This document shows, one piece after another, positions 1 to 5,378 of a stretch of 5,378 nt of DNA. The DNA is from an uncultured Coriobacteriaceae bacterium (GTDB lineage Bacteria; Actinomycetota; Coriobacteriia; Coriobacteriales; UMGS124). The DNA is taken from the NCBI GenBank assembly GCA_902783515.1, contig CACZRK010000132.1, positions 1-5,378 of the forward strand. Reading direction: 5' to 3'. The notes under the pieces were generated by a model. That model had not been told where the DNA came from and searched no databases. It saw nothing but the letters and a program-made list of their open reading frames with translations. A program made the position numbers and the translations under genes. The stretch's first letter is position 1. Every line of letters begins with the position of its first letter.

Positions 1-18
1 GCCGGGGGCACAAATCGT

Positions 19-24
19 GATAAT
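19..24 (+). promoter_or_regulatory. Possible -10 promoter box upstream of echA
   Basis: GATAAT matches the TATAAT consensus at 5 of 6 positions and is one of very few AT-rich spots in this leader. A matching -35 box would fall at or beyond the left edge, so it cannot be checked. A start near 30 would give an mRNA leader of about 125 bases. It is only a candidate promoter for the operon. Confidence 0.25.
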
Positions 25-44
25 GGGTCTAACTTGTGCGCGTT

Positions 45-76
45 CGCGTCGCCCGCGCGACGGTCGGGCGGACGCG
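45..76 (+). promoter_or_regulatory. GC-rich stem-loop in the echA leader
   Basis: CGCGTCGCCCG (45-55) pairs with CGGGCGGACGCG (65-76) over 11 base pairs, with one bulged G at 70 and a 9-base loop (56-64). Ten of the eleven pairs are G-C. No T-run follows, so it is not a standard intrinsic terminator. It would lie in the untranslated leader of the operon mRNA if transcription starts near 30. A role in attenuation, mRNA stability or protein binding is possible but not shown. In DNA of such high GC content, some hairpins arise by chance. Confidence 0.4.
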
Positions 77-144
77 CCGAGATCCTTGGGCAAACCGGCT
101 GGGCGACTGCGCGATCACGGAACCGCACCGTCGTCGGTCCTGAT

Positions 145-153
145 GAGGGAGGG
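145..153 (+). promoter_or_regulatory. Ribosome binding site that fixes the GTG start of echA
   Basis: GAGGGAGGG is strongly purine-rich and complementary to the 3' end of 16S rRNA. It sits 4 bases before GTG 158 and is the only good Shine-Dalgarno site in the leader. It argues against the longer in-frame starts at 17 and 143, neither of which has such a site upstream. Confidence 0.75.
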
Positions 154-157
154 TACC

Positions 158-2143
158 GTGGGCGTAATCTGGTTCTTGATCGTCGTTCCGCTCGTGACCG
201 CCGCGCTCTGTCTCGCGTCGCGTGACGAGCGCATCCGCAGCGTCGTGGTCTGCGCCGGAGCCGGGGTGACCGCGATCGGCAGCGTCGTGCTCGCCGCGCA
301 GCACCTCGGCGGCCGCGCGACGTACTACGTCTTCTCAAGCGCGGTGCTCACCGTGATCATGTTCCTGGTCGAGCTCGCGCTGTGCGCCTACGTCATGTGG
401 CGGGCGCTCACCGCGCGCAAGTACGCGGTCTTCGCGCTCGCGTGCGTCCAGGCGCTGCTGTGCTGCGTGCTCGAGTTCGGCACCGCGGGCCGCGTCGCCG
501 TGCGCCGCGCCGTGTACGTGGACTCCCTCTCGTCGATCATGGTGCTCATCATCGGCATCATCGGCGCCGGCATCATCGTGTACGCGATCGGCTACATGCA
601 CGACTTCCAGCGGCACCAGGAGAAGCTCGCGCGCCGCGGCGAGCCGTACGCCACCGACCGCCAGCCCTTCTTTTTCGCAGTCATGTTCGCGTTCCTGTCC
701 GGCATGTTCGGGATCGTCACGTTCAACGACCTGTCCTGGCTGCTGTGCGGCTGGGAGATCACGACGGTGTGCTCGTTCTACCTGATCGGCTACACGCGCA
801 CCGCCGAGGCAACGCACAACGCGTTCCGCCAGATCTGGATGAACCTCATCGGCGGCATCGCGTTCCAGATCGCCCTCATCTTCATCGGCGTGACCTCCAA
901 CGTGATGGAGCTCGACCGCTTCGTCTCGCTCGGCCAGATCGCCCCGAGCGCCGTGATGTTCCCGACGGCAATGCTCGCGCTCGCCGCGATCACCAAGGCC
1001 GCCCAGATGCCGTTCCACACCTGGCTGCTCGGCGCCATGGTCGCCCCCACCCCGACCAGCGCGCTGCTGCACTCCTCCACGATGGTCAAGGCCGGCGTCT
1101 TCCTCCTCATCCGCATCTCGCCGCTGCTCGGCACCTACGTCGGCGGCGTGATCCGCCTCGGCGTCAACCCGGTCGGCATCGCCGTCATGCTCGTCGGCGC
1201 GACGACCTTCCTGGTCGCCTCGCTCGTGGCGGTCAGCCAGAGCAACGCCAAGCGCGTCCTGGCCTACTCCACGATCGCCAACCTCGGCCTGATCGTCACG
1301 TGCGCCGGCATCGGCTCGCCCGCCGCGATCTGGGCCGCGATCTTCCTGCTCATCTTCCACGCCTGCGCCAAGTCGCTGCTGTTCCTGTGCGTGGGCACCG
1401 CGGAACACCACATCGGCAGCCGCAACATCGAGGACATGGACTCGCTCATCACGCGCATGCCCCGCGTCGCCGTCCTGATGGCGCTCGGCATCTGCGGCAT
1501 GTTCGTCGCGCCGTTCGGCATGCTCGTCTCCAAGTGGGCGGCGCTCACCGCCTTCGTGAACTCCGGCGTCCTCATCATCGTGATGATACTCGTCTTCGGG
1601 TCCGCCGCGACGTTCTTCTTCTGGGCGAAGTGGCTCGCCAAGATCGTCGTCTCCCGCCCCGGGACCAAGAACGTGGAGGCCGGCGTGCACGTCAGCGAGT
1701 GGGCCGCCCTCGGCGTGATGGCCGGCCTCGTCGTGCTGTGCAGCGTGCTGCTGCCGGTCATCTCCTCCGCCTTCGTCGCGCCGTTCGTGCGGCACCTCGT
1801 CGGCGGCGCGCTCGTCGAGCCGAGCGTCGCGGACCTCGTGCTGATGGGCGTCTGCGCCCTGGTCATCCTGCTCGTGCCCTTCGTCTTCGGCATGCGCGCC
1901 CGCAGCCTCGCCCACGGCGACGGCCACGAGCCGAACTTCGGCGGCGTCGGCCTCGGCGGCGGCTCGTTCATCGGCTCCCTCGGCGGCGAGGTCACGTACA
2001 CGCAGCGCAACTGGTACCTAGAGGGCGTCTTTGACGAGCGCCGCCTCGGAACGATCGGCACGATCGCGTGCGCGGTCGTCATCGGCATGGGCATCGGCGC
2101 CGCCATCGCCCTGACCATGACGTTTCTTGGGAGCGTGATCTAG
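158..2143 (+). CDS. echA: Ech hydrogenase membrane subunit EchA (NuoL/HyfB-like ion-translocating antiporter-type protein)
   Basis: This is a polytopic membrane protein of about 661 residues in the family of complex I antiporter-like subunits (NuoL/M/N, HyfB, MrpA/D). It is expected to move H+ or Na+ across the cytoplasmic membrane as the hydrogenase turns over. I count roughly 16-18 hydrophobic segments. Family motifs visible are WEITTVCSFYLIG (Glu200, the conserved Glu of TM5), ITKAAQMPFHTWL (Lys280, His287), the stretch APTPTSALLHSSTMVKAG (His305, Lys311), KRVLAYSTIANLG (Lys365), HACAKSLLF (His401, Lys405) and PFGMLVSKW (Lys459). A glycine-rich hydrophilic stretch at about 586-615 precedes the last membrane helix. 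I chose GTG at 158 because GAGGGAGGG (145-153) lies 4 bases upstream and the protein then starts directly with a membrane helix. Reading upstream to ATG 143 or 17 adds an Arg-rich, non-family leader without a ribosome binding site. It is the first gene of the operon, and its stop abuts the echB start. The length fits EchA; it could be called HyfB-like, but the gene order favours Ech. Confidence 0.93.
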   Translation: MGVIWFLIVVPLVTAALCLASRDERIRSVVVCAGAGVTAIGSVVLAAQHLGGRATYYVFSSAVLTVIMFLVELALCAYVMWRALTARKYAVFALACVQALLCCVLEFGTAGRVAVRRAVYVDSLSSIMVLIIGIIGAGIIVYAIGYMHDFQRHQEKLARRGEPYATDRQPFFFAVMFAFLSGMFGIVTFNDLSWLLCGWEITTVCSFYLIGYTRTAEATHNAFRQIWMNLIGGIAFQIALIFIGVTSNVMELDRFVSLGQIAPSAVMFPTAMLALAAITKAAQMPFHTWLLGAMVAPTPTSALLHSSTMVKAGVFLLIRISPLLGTYVGGVIRLGVNPVGIAVMLVGATTFLVASLVAVSQSNAKRVLAYSTIANLGLIVTCAGIGSPAAIWAAIFLLIFHACAKSLLFLCVGTAEHHIGSRNIEDMDSLITRMPRVAVLMALGICGMFVAPFGMLVSKWAALTAFVNSGVLIIVMILVFGSAATFFFWAKWLAKIVVSRPGTKNVEAGVHVSEWAALGVMAGLVVLCSVLLPVISSAFVAPFVRHLVGGALVEPSVADLVLMGVCALVILLVPFVFGMRARSLAHGDGHEPNFGGVGLGGGSFIGSLGGEVTYTQRNWYLEGVFDERRLGTIGTIACAVVIGMGIGAAIALTMTFLGSVI

Positions 2144-3034
2144 ATGGTGTGGCTGTCGATACTCCTCGGGATCCTCTTCGTGGTGCTCGGCCCCGTGCTC
2201 GGCTGCCTCATCGCCGGCGCGGACCGCATCGTCACCGCGCGCATGCAGCGCCGTCAGGGACCGCCCCTGCTCCAGCCGTACTACGACCTGCGCAAGCTGC
2301 TTGAGAAGGACATGCGCGCCAACGACGTCGTGCAGCTCATCCTGCTCGTCATGGCGCTCGTCGCCACGGTCGTCGGCGGCGTGAGCTTCTTCGCGGGCGC
2401 GAGCTTCCTGCTGTGCATCTTCCTGGAGACGCTGGCGAGCCTGCTCTACATCGTCGCGGCCTCCATCGGCTCCTCCCCCTTCGTGCAGGTGGGCGTCCAG
2501 CGCGAGATCCTCCAGGTGATGTGCTACGAGCCCATGGAGCTTCTCACCGCCATCGGCATCTACCTGCACACGGGCTCCTACGCCTCGGGCTCGCTCGGCG
2601 CGGCGTCGGTCCCGATGGTCATGTGGCTCCCGCTGATCTTCCTGAGCCTGCTGTTCGTGCTCACCATCAAGCTGCGCAAGTCCCCCTTTGACGTCGCCTC
2701 CAGCCACCACGCGCACCAGGAGATCATCGCCGGCGCGACGACCGAGATGAGCGGCCTGACCCTTGCGGTCATCGAGGTCACCCACTGGTACGAGACCGTG
2801 ATCGTGCTCGGCTGGGTCGGCATGTTCTTCATCACGTCCAACCCGCTGTCCATCCTGCTCGCGCTGCTGGCGGTCGCGATCGTCTACCTGCTGGAGATCT
2901 GGGTGGACAACACGTTCGCCCGCGTGAAGTGGCAGGTCATGCTCAAGGGGGCGTGGATCGTCGCCCTCGTCGCGGGCTTCGTGAACTTCTCACCGTTCTT
3001 TTTCGTCGGGACCAACGGTCTCCTGTTCTTCTAA
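2144..3034 (+). CDS. echB: Ech hydrogenase membrane subunit EchB (NuoH/HyfC/HycD-like)
   Basis: This 296-residue integral membrane protein belongs to the NuoH (complex I subunit 1) family. It anchors the peripheral hydrogenase arm to the membrane and takes part in coupling redox chemistry to ion movement. Seen in the sequence: an N-terminal helix (about 3-24); the cytoplasmic loop TARMQRRQGPPLLQPYYDL (31-49) followed by a KLLEKD segment; REILQVMCYEP (120-130), matching the conserved acidic loop of NuoH; and KSPFDVASSHHAHQEI (179-194) followed by TTEMSG (199-204), which is the Ech/Hyf version of the NuoH RxPFD...TEYSG loop. About 7-8 hydrophobic segments are present. The length is normal for EchB. 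The ATG directly follows the TAG of echA with no gap, so translation is probably coupled. The only upstream Shine-Dalgarno-like stretch is a weak TTGGGAG around 2127-2133, inside echA. No other assignment fits as well. Confidence 0.94.
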   Translation: MVWLSILLGILFVVLGPVLGCLIAGADRIVTARMQRRQGPPLLQPYYDLRKLLEKDMRANDVVQLILLVMALVATVVGGVSFFAGASFLLCIFLETLASLLYIVAASIGSSPFVQVGVQREILQVMCYEPMELLTAIGIYLHTGSYASGSLGAASVPMVMWLPLIFLSLLFVLTIKLRKSPFDVASSHHAHQEIIAGATTEMSGLTLAVIEVTHWYETVIVLGWVGMFFITSNPLSILLALLAVAIVYLLEIWVDNTFARVKWQVMLKGAWIVALVAGFVNFSPFFFVGTNGLLFF

Positions 3035-3041
3035 AGGAGGT
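3033..3041 (+). promoter_or_regulatory. Near-perfect ribosome binding site of echC
   Basis: AAAGGAGGT overlaps the TAA stop of echB and ends 5 bases before ATG 3047. It is the strongest Shine-Dalgarno match in the window, whereas echB has only a weak one. This suggests that the soluble small subunit is initiated independently and efficiently. Confidence 0.85.
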
Positions 3042-3046
3042 GCGCC

Positions 3047-3634
3047 ATGTCGGTCATGGACAAGATCGCCTCGTCCAAGCGCGAGAGCTTCATCACCAAT
3101 TCGCCATGGATCATCCATTATGACGCCGCCAGCTGCAACGGCTGCGACATCGAGGTTCTCGCGAGCCTCACCCCGCTCTTCGACGTGGAGCGCTTCGGCG
3201 TCGTCAACACGGGCAACCCCCGTCACGCCGACATCTTCCTCGTCACGGGGTCGGTCAACGAGCAGTGCAAGCCCGTCATCGAGCAGATCTACAACCAGAT
3301 GGTCGAGCCGAAGGTTGTCGTCGCCTGCGGCATCTGCGCCTGCTCGGGCGGCGTCTTCAAGCAGTGCTACAACACCATGGGCGGCATCGACCAGGTCATC
3401 CCCGTGGACGTGTACGTGCCCGGCTGCGCGGTGCGCCCGCAGGCCCTCATCGACGGCGTCGTGAAGGCGATCGGCATCCTGCGCGCCAAGCGCGAGGCCA
3501 TGCTCGACGGTAAGCCCGTCCCCACCCCGGCGCTGCGCGTCGGCGCGGAGCTGGAGGTCGTGCGCCACAGCCCCGACGACGAGCCCGCGCCGACGGGCGC
3601 TGACGCGTCAGACGCTGCAAAGGAGACGAAGTGA
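3047..3634 (+). CDS. echC: Ech hydrogenase small subunit EchC (NuoB/HyfI/HycG-like, proximal [4Fe-4S] cluster)
   Basis: This 195-residue cytoplasmic iron-sulfur protein is the hydrogenase small subunit, homologous to NuoB. It holds the [4Fe-4S] cluster next to the Ni-Fe site and passes electrons between EchF and EchE. The four expected ligands are visible: Cys30 and Cys33 in SCNGCDIE, Cys97 in CGICACSGGVF, and Cys127 in YVPGCAVRP. No membrane segment or Tat signal is present, as expected for group 4 small subunits, unlike uptake hydrogenases. The family core ends near residue 150. Residues from about 151 to 195 form an extra tail that ends in a Pro/Ala/Asp-rich, probably disordered stretch. 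The start at 3047 is supported by an excellent Shine-Dalgarno sequence, AAAGGAGGT (3033-3041), which overlaps the echB stop. The stop overlaps the echD start (TGATG). NuoB of a true complex I is excluded by the CxxC spacing; NuoB has adjacent cysteines. Confidence 0.95.
   Translation: MSVMDKIASSKRESFITNSPWIIHYDAASCNGCDIEVLASLTPLFDVERFGVVNTGNPRHADIFLVTGSVNEQCKPVIEQIYNQMVEPKVVVACGICACSGGVFKQCYNTMGGIDQVIPVDVYVPGCAVRPQALIDGVVKAIGILRAKREAMLDGKPVPTPALRVGAELEVVRHSPDDEPAPTGADASDAAKETK
3619..3625 (+). promoter_or_regulatory. Ribosome binding site of echD
   Basis: AAAGGAG lies inside the last codons of echC, 8 bases before ATG 3634 and 5 before the alternative GTG 3631. The site together with the TGATG stop/start overlap supports initiation at 3634, although both starts give essentially the same protein. 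Confidence 0.7.
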
Positions 3635-4080
3635 TGACCACCCAGAGCTTCACGATCACCCCCATCCAGGCGGCGGACATCCTGCGCGTCGCGCGCGAGC
3701 GCAAGGCCGCCGGCCGGCGCTTCGTCGAGTGTCACGCCAACCGCCCCTACAAGGACGACCGCCTTGAGGTCACCTGGTCGTTCGCGAACGACGACGACCA
3801 GACCGTCGAGGTGTGCGAGGCCTTCATCCAGAAGGACGAGGTCGTGGACAGCGTGAGCCACCTGTACCCCTGCGCGTTCCCCTTTGAGAACGAGATGCAC
3901 GACCTGTACGGCGTGACGGTGCGCGACCTGCTCATCGACTACCAGGGCGGCTTCTACCGCCTGCACTTTGACGCACCCATGCTCGCGCGCCCGGGCGAGC
4001 AGCGCGTGCCCCGGCACGCCGCCGGCAACGCCCCGACGACCCCCGGCGACCAGGCCGGCGACGCCCCGGCGACCGACTAG
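3634..4080 (+). CDS. echD: Ech hydrogenase subunit EchD (NuoC-like, 30-kDa subunit family)
   Basis: This is a small soluble protein of 148 residues related to NuoC and to the N-terminal part of HycE/HyfG. In Ech complexes it is a structural subunit of the peripheral arm packed against the large and small subunits, with no cofactor of its own. The recognisable signature is FPFENEMHDLYGV (82-94), the EchD/NuoC motif, with YQGGFYRLHF just downstream (103-112). Residues from about 120 on form a low-complexity Pro/Ala/Gly/Asp tail that looks disordered and is unlikely to be part of the fold. The start could be GTG at 3631 or ATG at 3634. I prefer ATG because AAAGGAG (3619-3625) then lies 8 bases away and the start overlaps the echC stop in a TGATG arrangement typical of translational coupling. 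It is placed between small- and large-subunit genes, as in other ech operons. Family assignment rests on one motif plus position. Confidence 0.88.
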   Translation: MTTQSFTITPIQAADILRVARERKAAGRRFVECHANRPYKDDRLEVTWSFANDDDQTVEVCEAFIQKDEVVDSVSHLYPCAFPFENEMHDLYGVTVRDLLIDYQGGFYRLHFDAPMLARPGEQRVPRHAAGNAPTTPGDQAGDAPATD

Positions 4081-4096
4081 CCGCGCGGACACAGAC

Positions 4097-4102
4097 AGGA
4101 GG
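4097..4102 (+). promoter_or_regulatory. Ribosome binding site of echE, with long spacing
   Basis: AGGAGG lies in the 33-base gap between echD and echE, 11 bases ahead of ATG 4114. That is longer than the 5-9 bases seen at most other starts here. The in-frame ATC at 4108 would have ideal spacing, but ATC starts are very rare, so ATG is retained. Confidence 0.7.
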
Positions 4103-4113
4103 CACACATCCCC

Positions 4114-5202
4114 ATGGCAACCAAGACGGTCATACCCTTCGGGCCCCAGCACCCGGTGCTGCCGGAGCCCGTGCACCTTGACCTCGTGCTTGACGACGAG
4201 ACCGTCGTCGAGGCGGTCCCCCAGATCGGCTTCATCCACCGCGGCCTGGAGAGCCTCGTGGACAAGCGCGACTACAAGCGCTTCGTCTACGTCGCCGAGC
4301 GCATCTGCGGCATCTGCAGCTTCGGCCACAGCCTTGGCTACTCCGAGCTCGTCGAGTCGCTCATGGGCTTCCAGGCGCCCGAGCGCGCCCAGTACCTGCG
4401 CGCGATCTTCCACGAGCTGTCGCGCATCCACAGCCACGTGCTGTGGCTCGGCCTCGCCGCCGACGCCTTCGGCTTCGAGAGCCTGTTCATGCACAGCTGG
4501 CGCCTGCGCGAGCGCATCCTGGACGTCTTTGAGGCGTGCACCGGCGGCCGCGTGATCCTCAACTTCTGCGAGCCGGGCGGCATCGTGCGCGACGTGGAGG
4601 CCACCGAGCTCGACGGCATCGTGGACATGCTCGCCACCTGGCGCGGCGAGTACGGCCAGATCGCGAACACCTTCCTCAACGACTCGTCGGTGCGCAGTCG
4701 CCTGTGCGGCGTCGGCCACCTCTCCCGCGAGGAGGTCATCGAGTACGGCTGCGTCGGCCCGATGGCGCGCGCGTCCGGCTACGCCAACGACATCCGCCTC
4801 GCCGGCATCGGCGGCTACGGCCACCTGGCGGAGTTCGCGCCCGTGACCTCCGACGAGGGCGACTGCTACGCGCGCTGCAAGGTCCGCGTCGAGGAGGTCC
4901 TGCAGTCGGTGGACATCATCACCGAGCTCGCGGGCAAGATCCCCGAGGGACCGGTCTTTGAGGACATCAAGGGCAAGCCCGCCGACGGCGCGGAGGCCAT
5001 CACGCGCGTCGAGCAGCCCCGCGGCGAGGCGTTCTACTACGCGAAGGGCAACGGCACCATGAACCTGGAGCGCTTCCGCGTGCGAACCCCCACCACGACG
5101 AACATCCCCGGCATGGCGATGGCGCTGCGCGGCTGCGACCTCGCGGACGTGCCCAACATCATCATGACGATCGACCCTTGCATCAGCTGCACCGAGCGAT
5201 AG
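4114..5202 (+). CDS. echE: Ech hydrogenase catalytic large subunit EchE (NuoD-like, Ni-Fe site)
   Basis: This 362-residue large subunit of a group 4 [NiFe]-hydrogenase carries the active site that makes or oxidises H2. The N-terminus has the family block FGPQHPVLPEPVHLDL (9-24). The L1 nickel motif is RICGICSFGH, with Cys65, Cys68 and His72. The L2 motif is DPCISCTER at the very C-terminus, with Cys356 and Cys359. All four Ni ligands are therefore present, which separates it from NuoD, where they are lost. Other NuoD-family signatures are ELSRIHSHVLWLG (101-113), GGIVRD (155-160) and GPMARASG (215-222). The protein stops three residues after Cys359, so there is no C-terminal extension of the kind removed by maturation proteases such as HycI. 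A Shine-Dalgarno AGGAGG at 4097-4102 lies 11 bases from the ATG, slightly far. The Fe(CN)2CO site still requires Hyp maturation proteins, which are not in this window. Its TAG lies inside the ribosome-binding site of echF. Confidence 0.96.
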   Translation: MATKTVIPFGPQHPVLPEPVHLDLVLDDETVVEAVPQIGFIHRGLESLVDKRDYKRFVYVAERICGICSFGHSLGYSELVESLMGFQAPERAQYLRAIFHELSRIHSHVLWLGLAADAFGFESLFMHSWRLRERILDVFEACTGGRVILNFCEPGGIVRDVEATELDGIVDMLATWRGEYGQIANTFLNDSSVRSRLCGVGHLSREEVIEYGCVGPMARASGYANDIRLAGIGGYGHLAEFAPVTSDEGDCYARCKVRVEEVLQSVDIITELAGKIPEGPVFEDIKGKPADGAEAITRVEQPRGEAFYYAKGNGTMNLERFRVRTPTTTNIPGMAMALRGCDLADVPNIIMTIDPCISCTER

Positions 5203-5206
5203 GAGG
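5201..5206 (+). promoter_or_regulatory. Ribosome binding site of echF
   Basis: AGGAGG overlaps the TAG stop of echE (5200-5202) and lies 8 bases before ATG 5215. It decides the start of the truncated last gene and tightly links translation of the catalytic and ferredoxin subunits. Confidence 0.8.
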
Positions 5207-5214
5207 CAAGACCA

Positions 5215-5378
5215 ATGCAGGGAGCTTTCAAGCTCGGGCGCATGACGCTCAGCAGCCTCTTCTCCAAGCCGGCGACCACGAGCTACCCGCTTGAGCCCGC
5301 GGAGTACGTGCCCGGCACGCGCGGCACCGTCGTCAACGACATCGACCGCTGCATCTTCTGCGGGACATGCCAGCGCAA
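5215..5378 (+). CDS. echF: Ech hydrogenase polyferredoxin-type subunit EchF, 5' part (NuoI/HyfH-like)
   Basis: The open frame runs off the right end after 54 full codons. The visible N-terminus contains a Lys-containing lead and SKPATTSYPLEPAEYVPGT-like residues (about 18-35), followed by RGTVVNDIDRCIFCGTCQR. The latter matches the beginning of the first ferredoxin-type [4Fe-4S] motif (Cys46, Cys49, Cys52 in CxxCxxC). The Tyr-Pro...Pro-Gly...Arg-Gly pattern ahead of the cluster is typical of EchF/NuoI/HyfH proteins, which hold two [4Fe-4S] clusters and accept electrons from soluble ferredoxin. The fourth ligand and second cluster lie beyond the window. The ATG at 5215 follows AGGAGG (5201-5206) by 8 bases, and this site overlaps the echE stop. 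Position as last gene of the echA-F set supports the name. Whether it is normal length or fused to another domain cannot be seen. Confidence 0.88.
   Translation, partial: MQGAFKLGRMTLSSLFSKPATTSYPLEPAEYVPGTRGTVVNDIDRCIFCGTCQR

Noticed and set aside
7..20. GGCAC at the left edge as the -24 part of a sigma-54 promoter, as used by formate hydrogenlyase operons
   Set aside because: The -12 element (TTGC with GC at the right spacing) is absent; the matching positions read GA. The sigma-70-like GATAAT next to it fits better.
45..76. Leader hairpin as an intrinsic terminator of an upstream gene
   Set aside because: No run of T follows the stem on the + strand (it is followed by CCGAGATCC), and no upstream gene is visible.
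17..157. N-terminal extension of EchA from ATG 17 or ATG 143
   Set aside because: The added residues are Arg/Gly/Pro-rich and unlike EchA N-termini, there is no Shine-Dalgarno site ahead of either ATG, and GTG 158 has a strong one.
335..1927. A 530-codon open frame on the minus strand opposite echA
   Set aside because: Its translation is dominated by Asp, Glu, His, Arg and Ala with no fold-like pattern. This is the usual shadow of a high-GC gene read antisense, while the + strand frame has clear family motifs.
382..2034. A 550-codon Arg/His-rich open frame on the + strand inside echA
   Set aside because: Its Arg/His/Pro-rich translation has no hydrophobic segments or motifs. It is an out-of-frame shadow of the true membrane protein reading frame.
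3367..4824. A 485-codon minus-strand frame spanning echC, echD and echE
   Set aside because: It lies antisense to three genes with clear hydrogenase motifs, has Ala/Val/Asp/His-biased composition, and lacks a convincing start signal or known domain.
158..5378. Assignment as a complex I (nuo) operon
   Set aside because: The large subunit keeps all four Ni-ligand cysteines and the small subunit has CxxC rather than the adjacent cysteines of NuoB. The order of membrane genes first and hydrophilic genes after matches ech.

Overview
The window is a nearly complete operon for an energy-converting, membrane-bound [NiFe]-hydrogenase of the Ech type (group 4, the complex I-related hydrogenases). All six genes lie on the + strand in the order echA-echB-echC-echD-echE-echF, which is the order of the classical ech operons. 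Five genes are complete and the sixth, a polyferredoxin-type subunit, runs off the right edge. Apart from a 157-base leader at the left, almost every base is coding. The gaps between genes are 0, 12, 0 (overlap), 33 and 12 bases.

Layout: positions 1-157 are a non-coding leader with a possible -10 box and a strong GC-rich hairpin. Positions 158-2143 encode the large antiporter-like membrane subunit EchA (NuoL/HyfB family). Positions 2144-3034 encode the second membrane subunit EchB (NuoH/HyfC family). Positions 3047-3634 encode the small electron-transfer subunit EchC (NuoB/HyfI family). Positions 3634-4080 encode EchD (NuoC family). Positions 4114-5202 encode the Ni-Fe catalytic subunit EchE (NuoD family). 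Position 5215 to the end encodes the start of the ferredoxin-like EchF (NuoI family).

How they work together: from knowledge of the family, EchF and EchC pass electrons between reduced ferredoxin and the Ni-Fe site in EchE. EchB anchors this peripheral arm to the membrane, and EchA (with EchB) couples the redox reaction to movement of H+ or Na+. The net reaction is reversible: reduced ferredoxin + H+ gives H2 plus an ion gradient, or H2 plus the gradient reduces ferredoxin. All four predicted nickel-site cysteines and the four ligands of the proximal [4Fe-4S] cluster are present, so the enzyme looks catalytically competent.

Organism: GC content is very high (roughly two-thirds by eye) with strong G/C preference at third codon positions, strong Shine-Dalgarno sites, and GTG as well as ATG starts. 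This indicates a bacterium with high GC content. An anaerobic actinobacterium of the Coriobacteriia type is my best guess, but a high-GC clostridial or desulfovibrio-like organism cannot be excluded. The system itself is known. The unusual points are the absence of a cleavable tail on EchE, the extra charged/disordered tails on EchC and EchD, and the structured leader.
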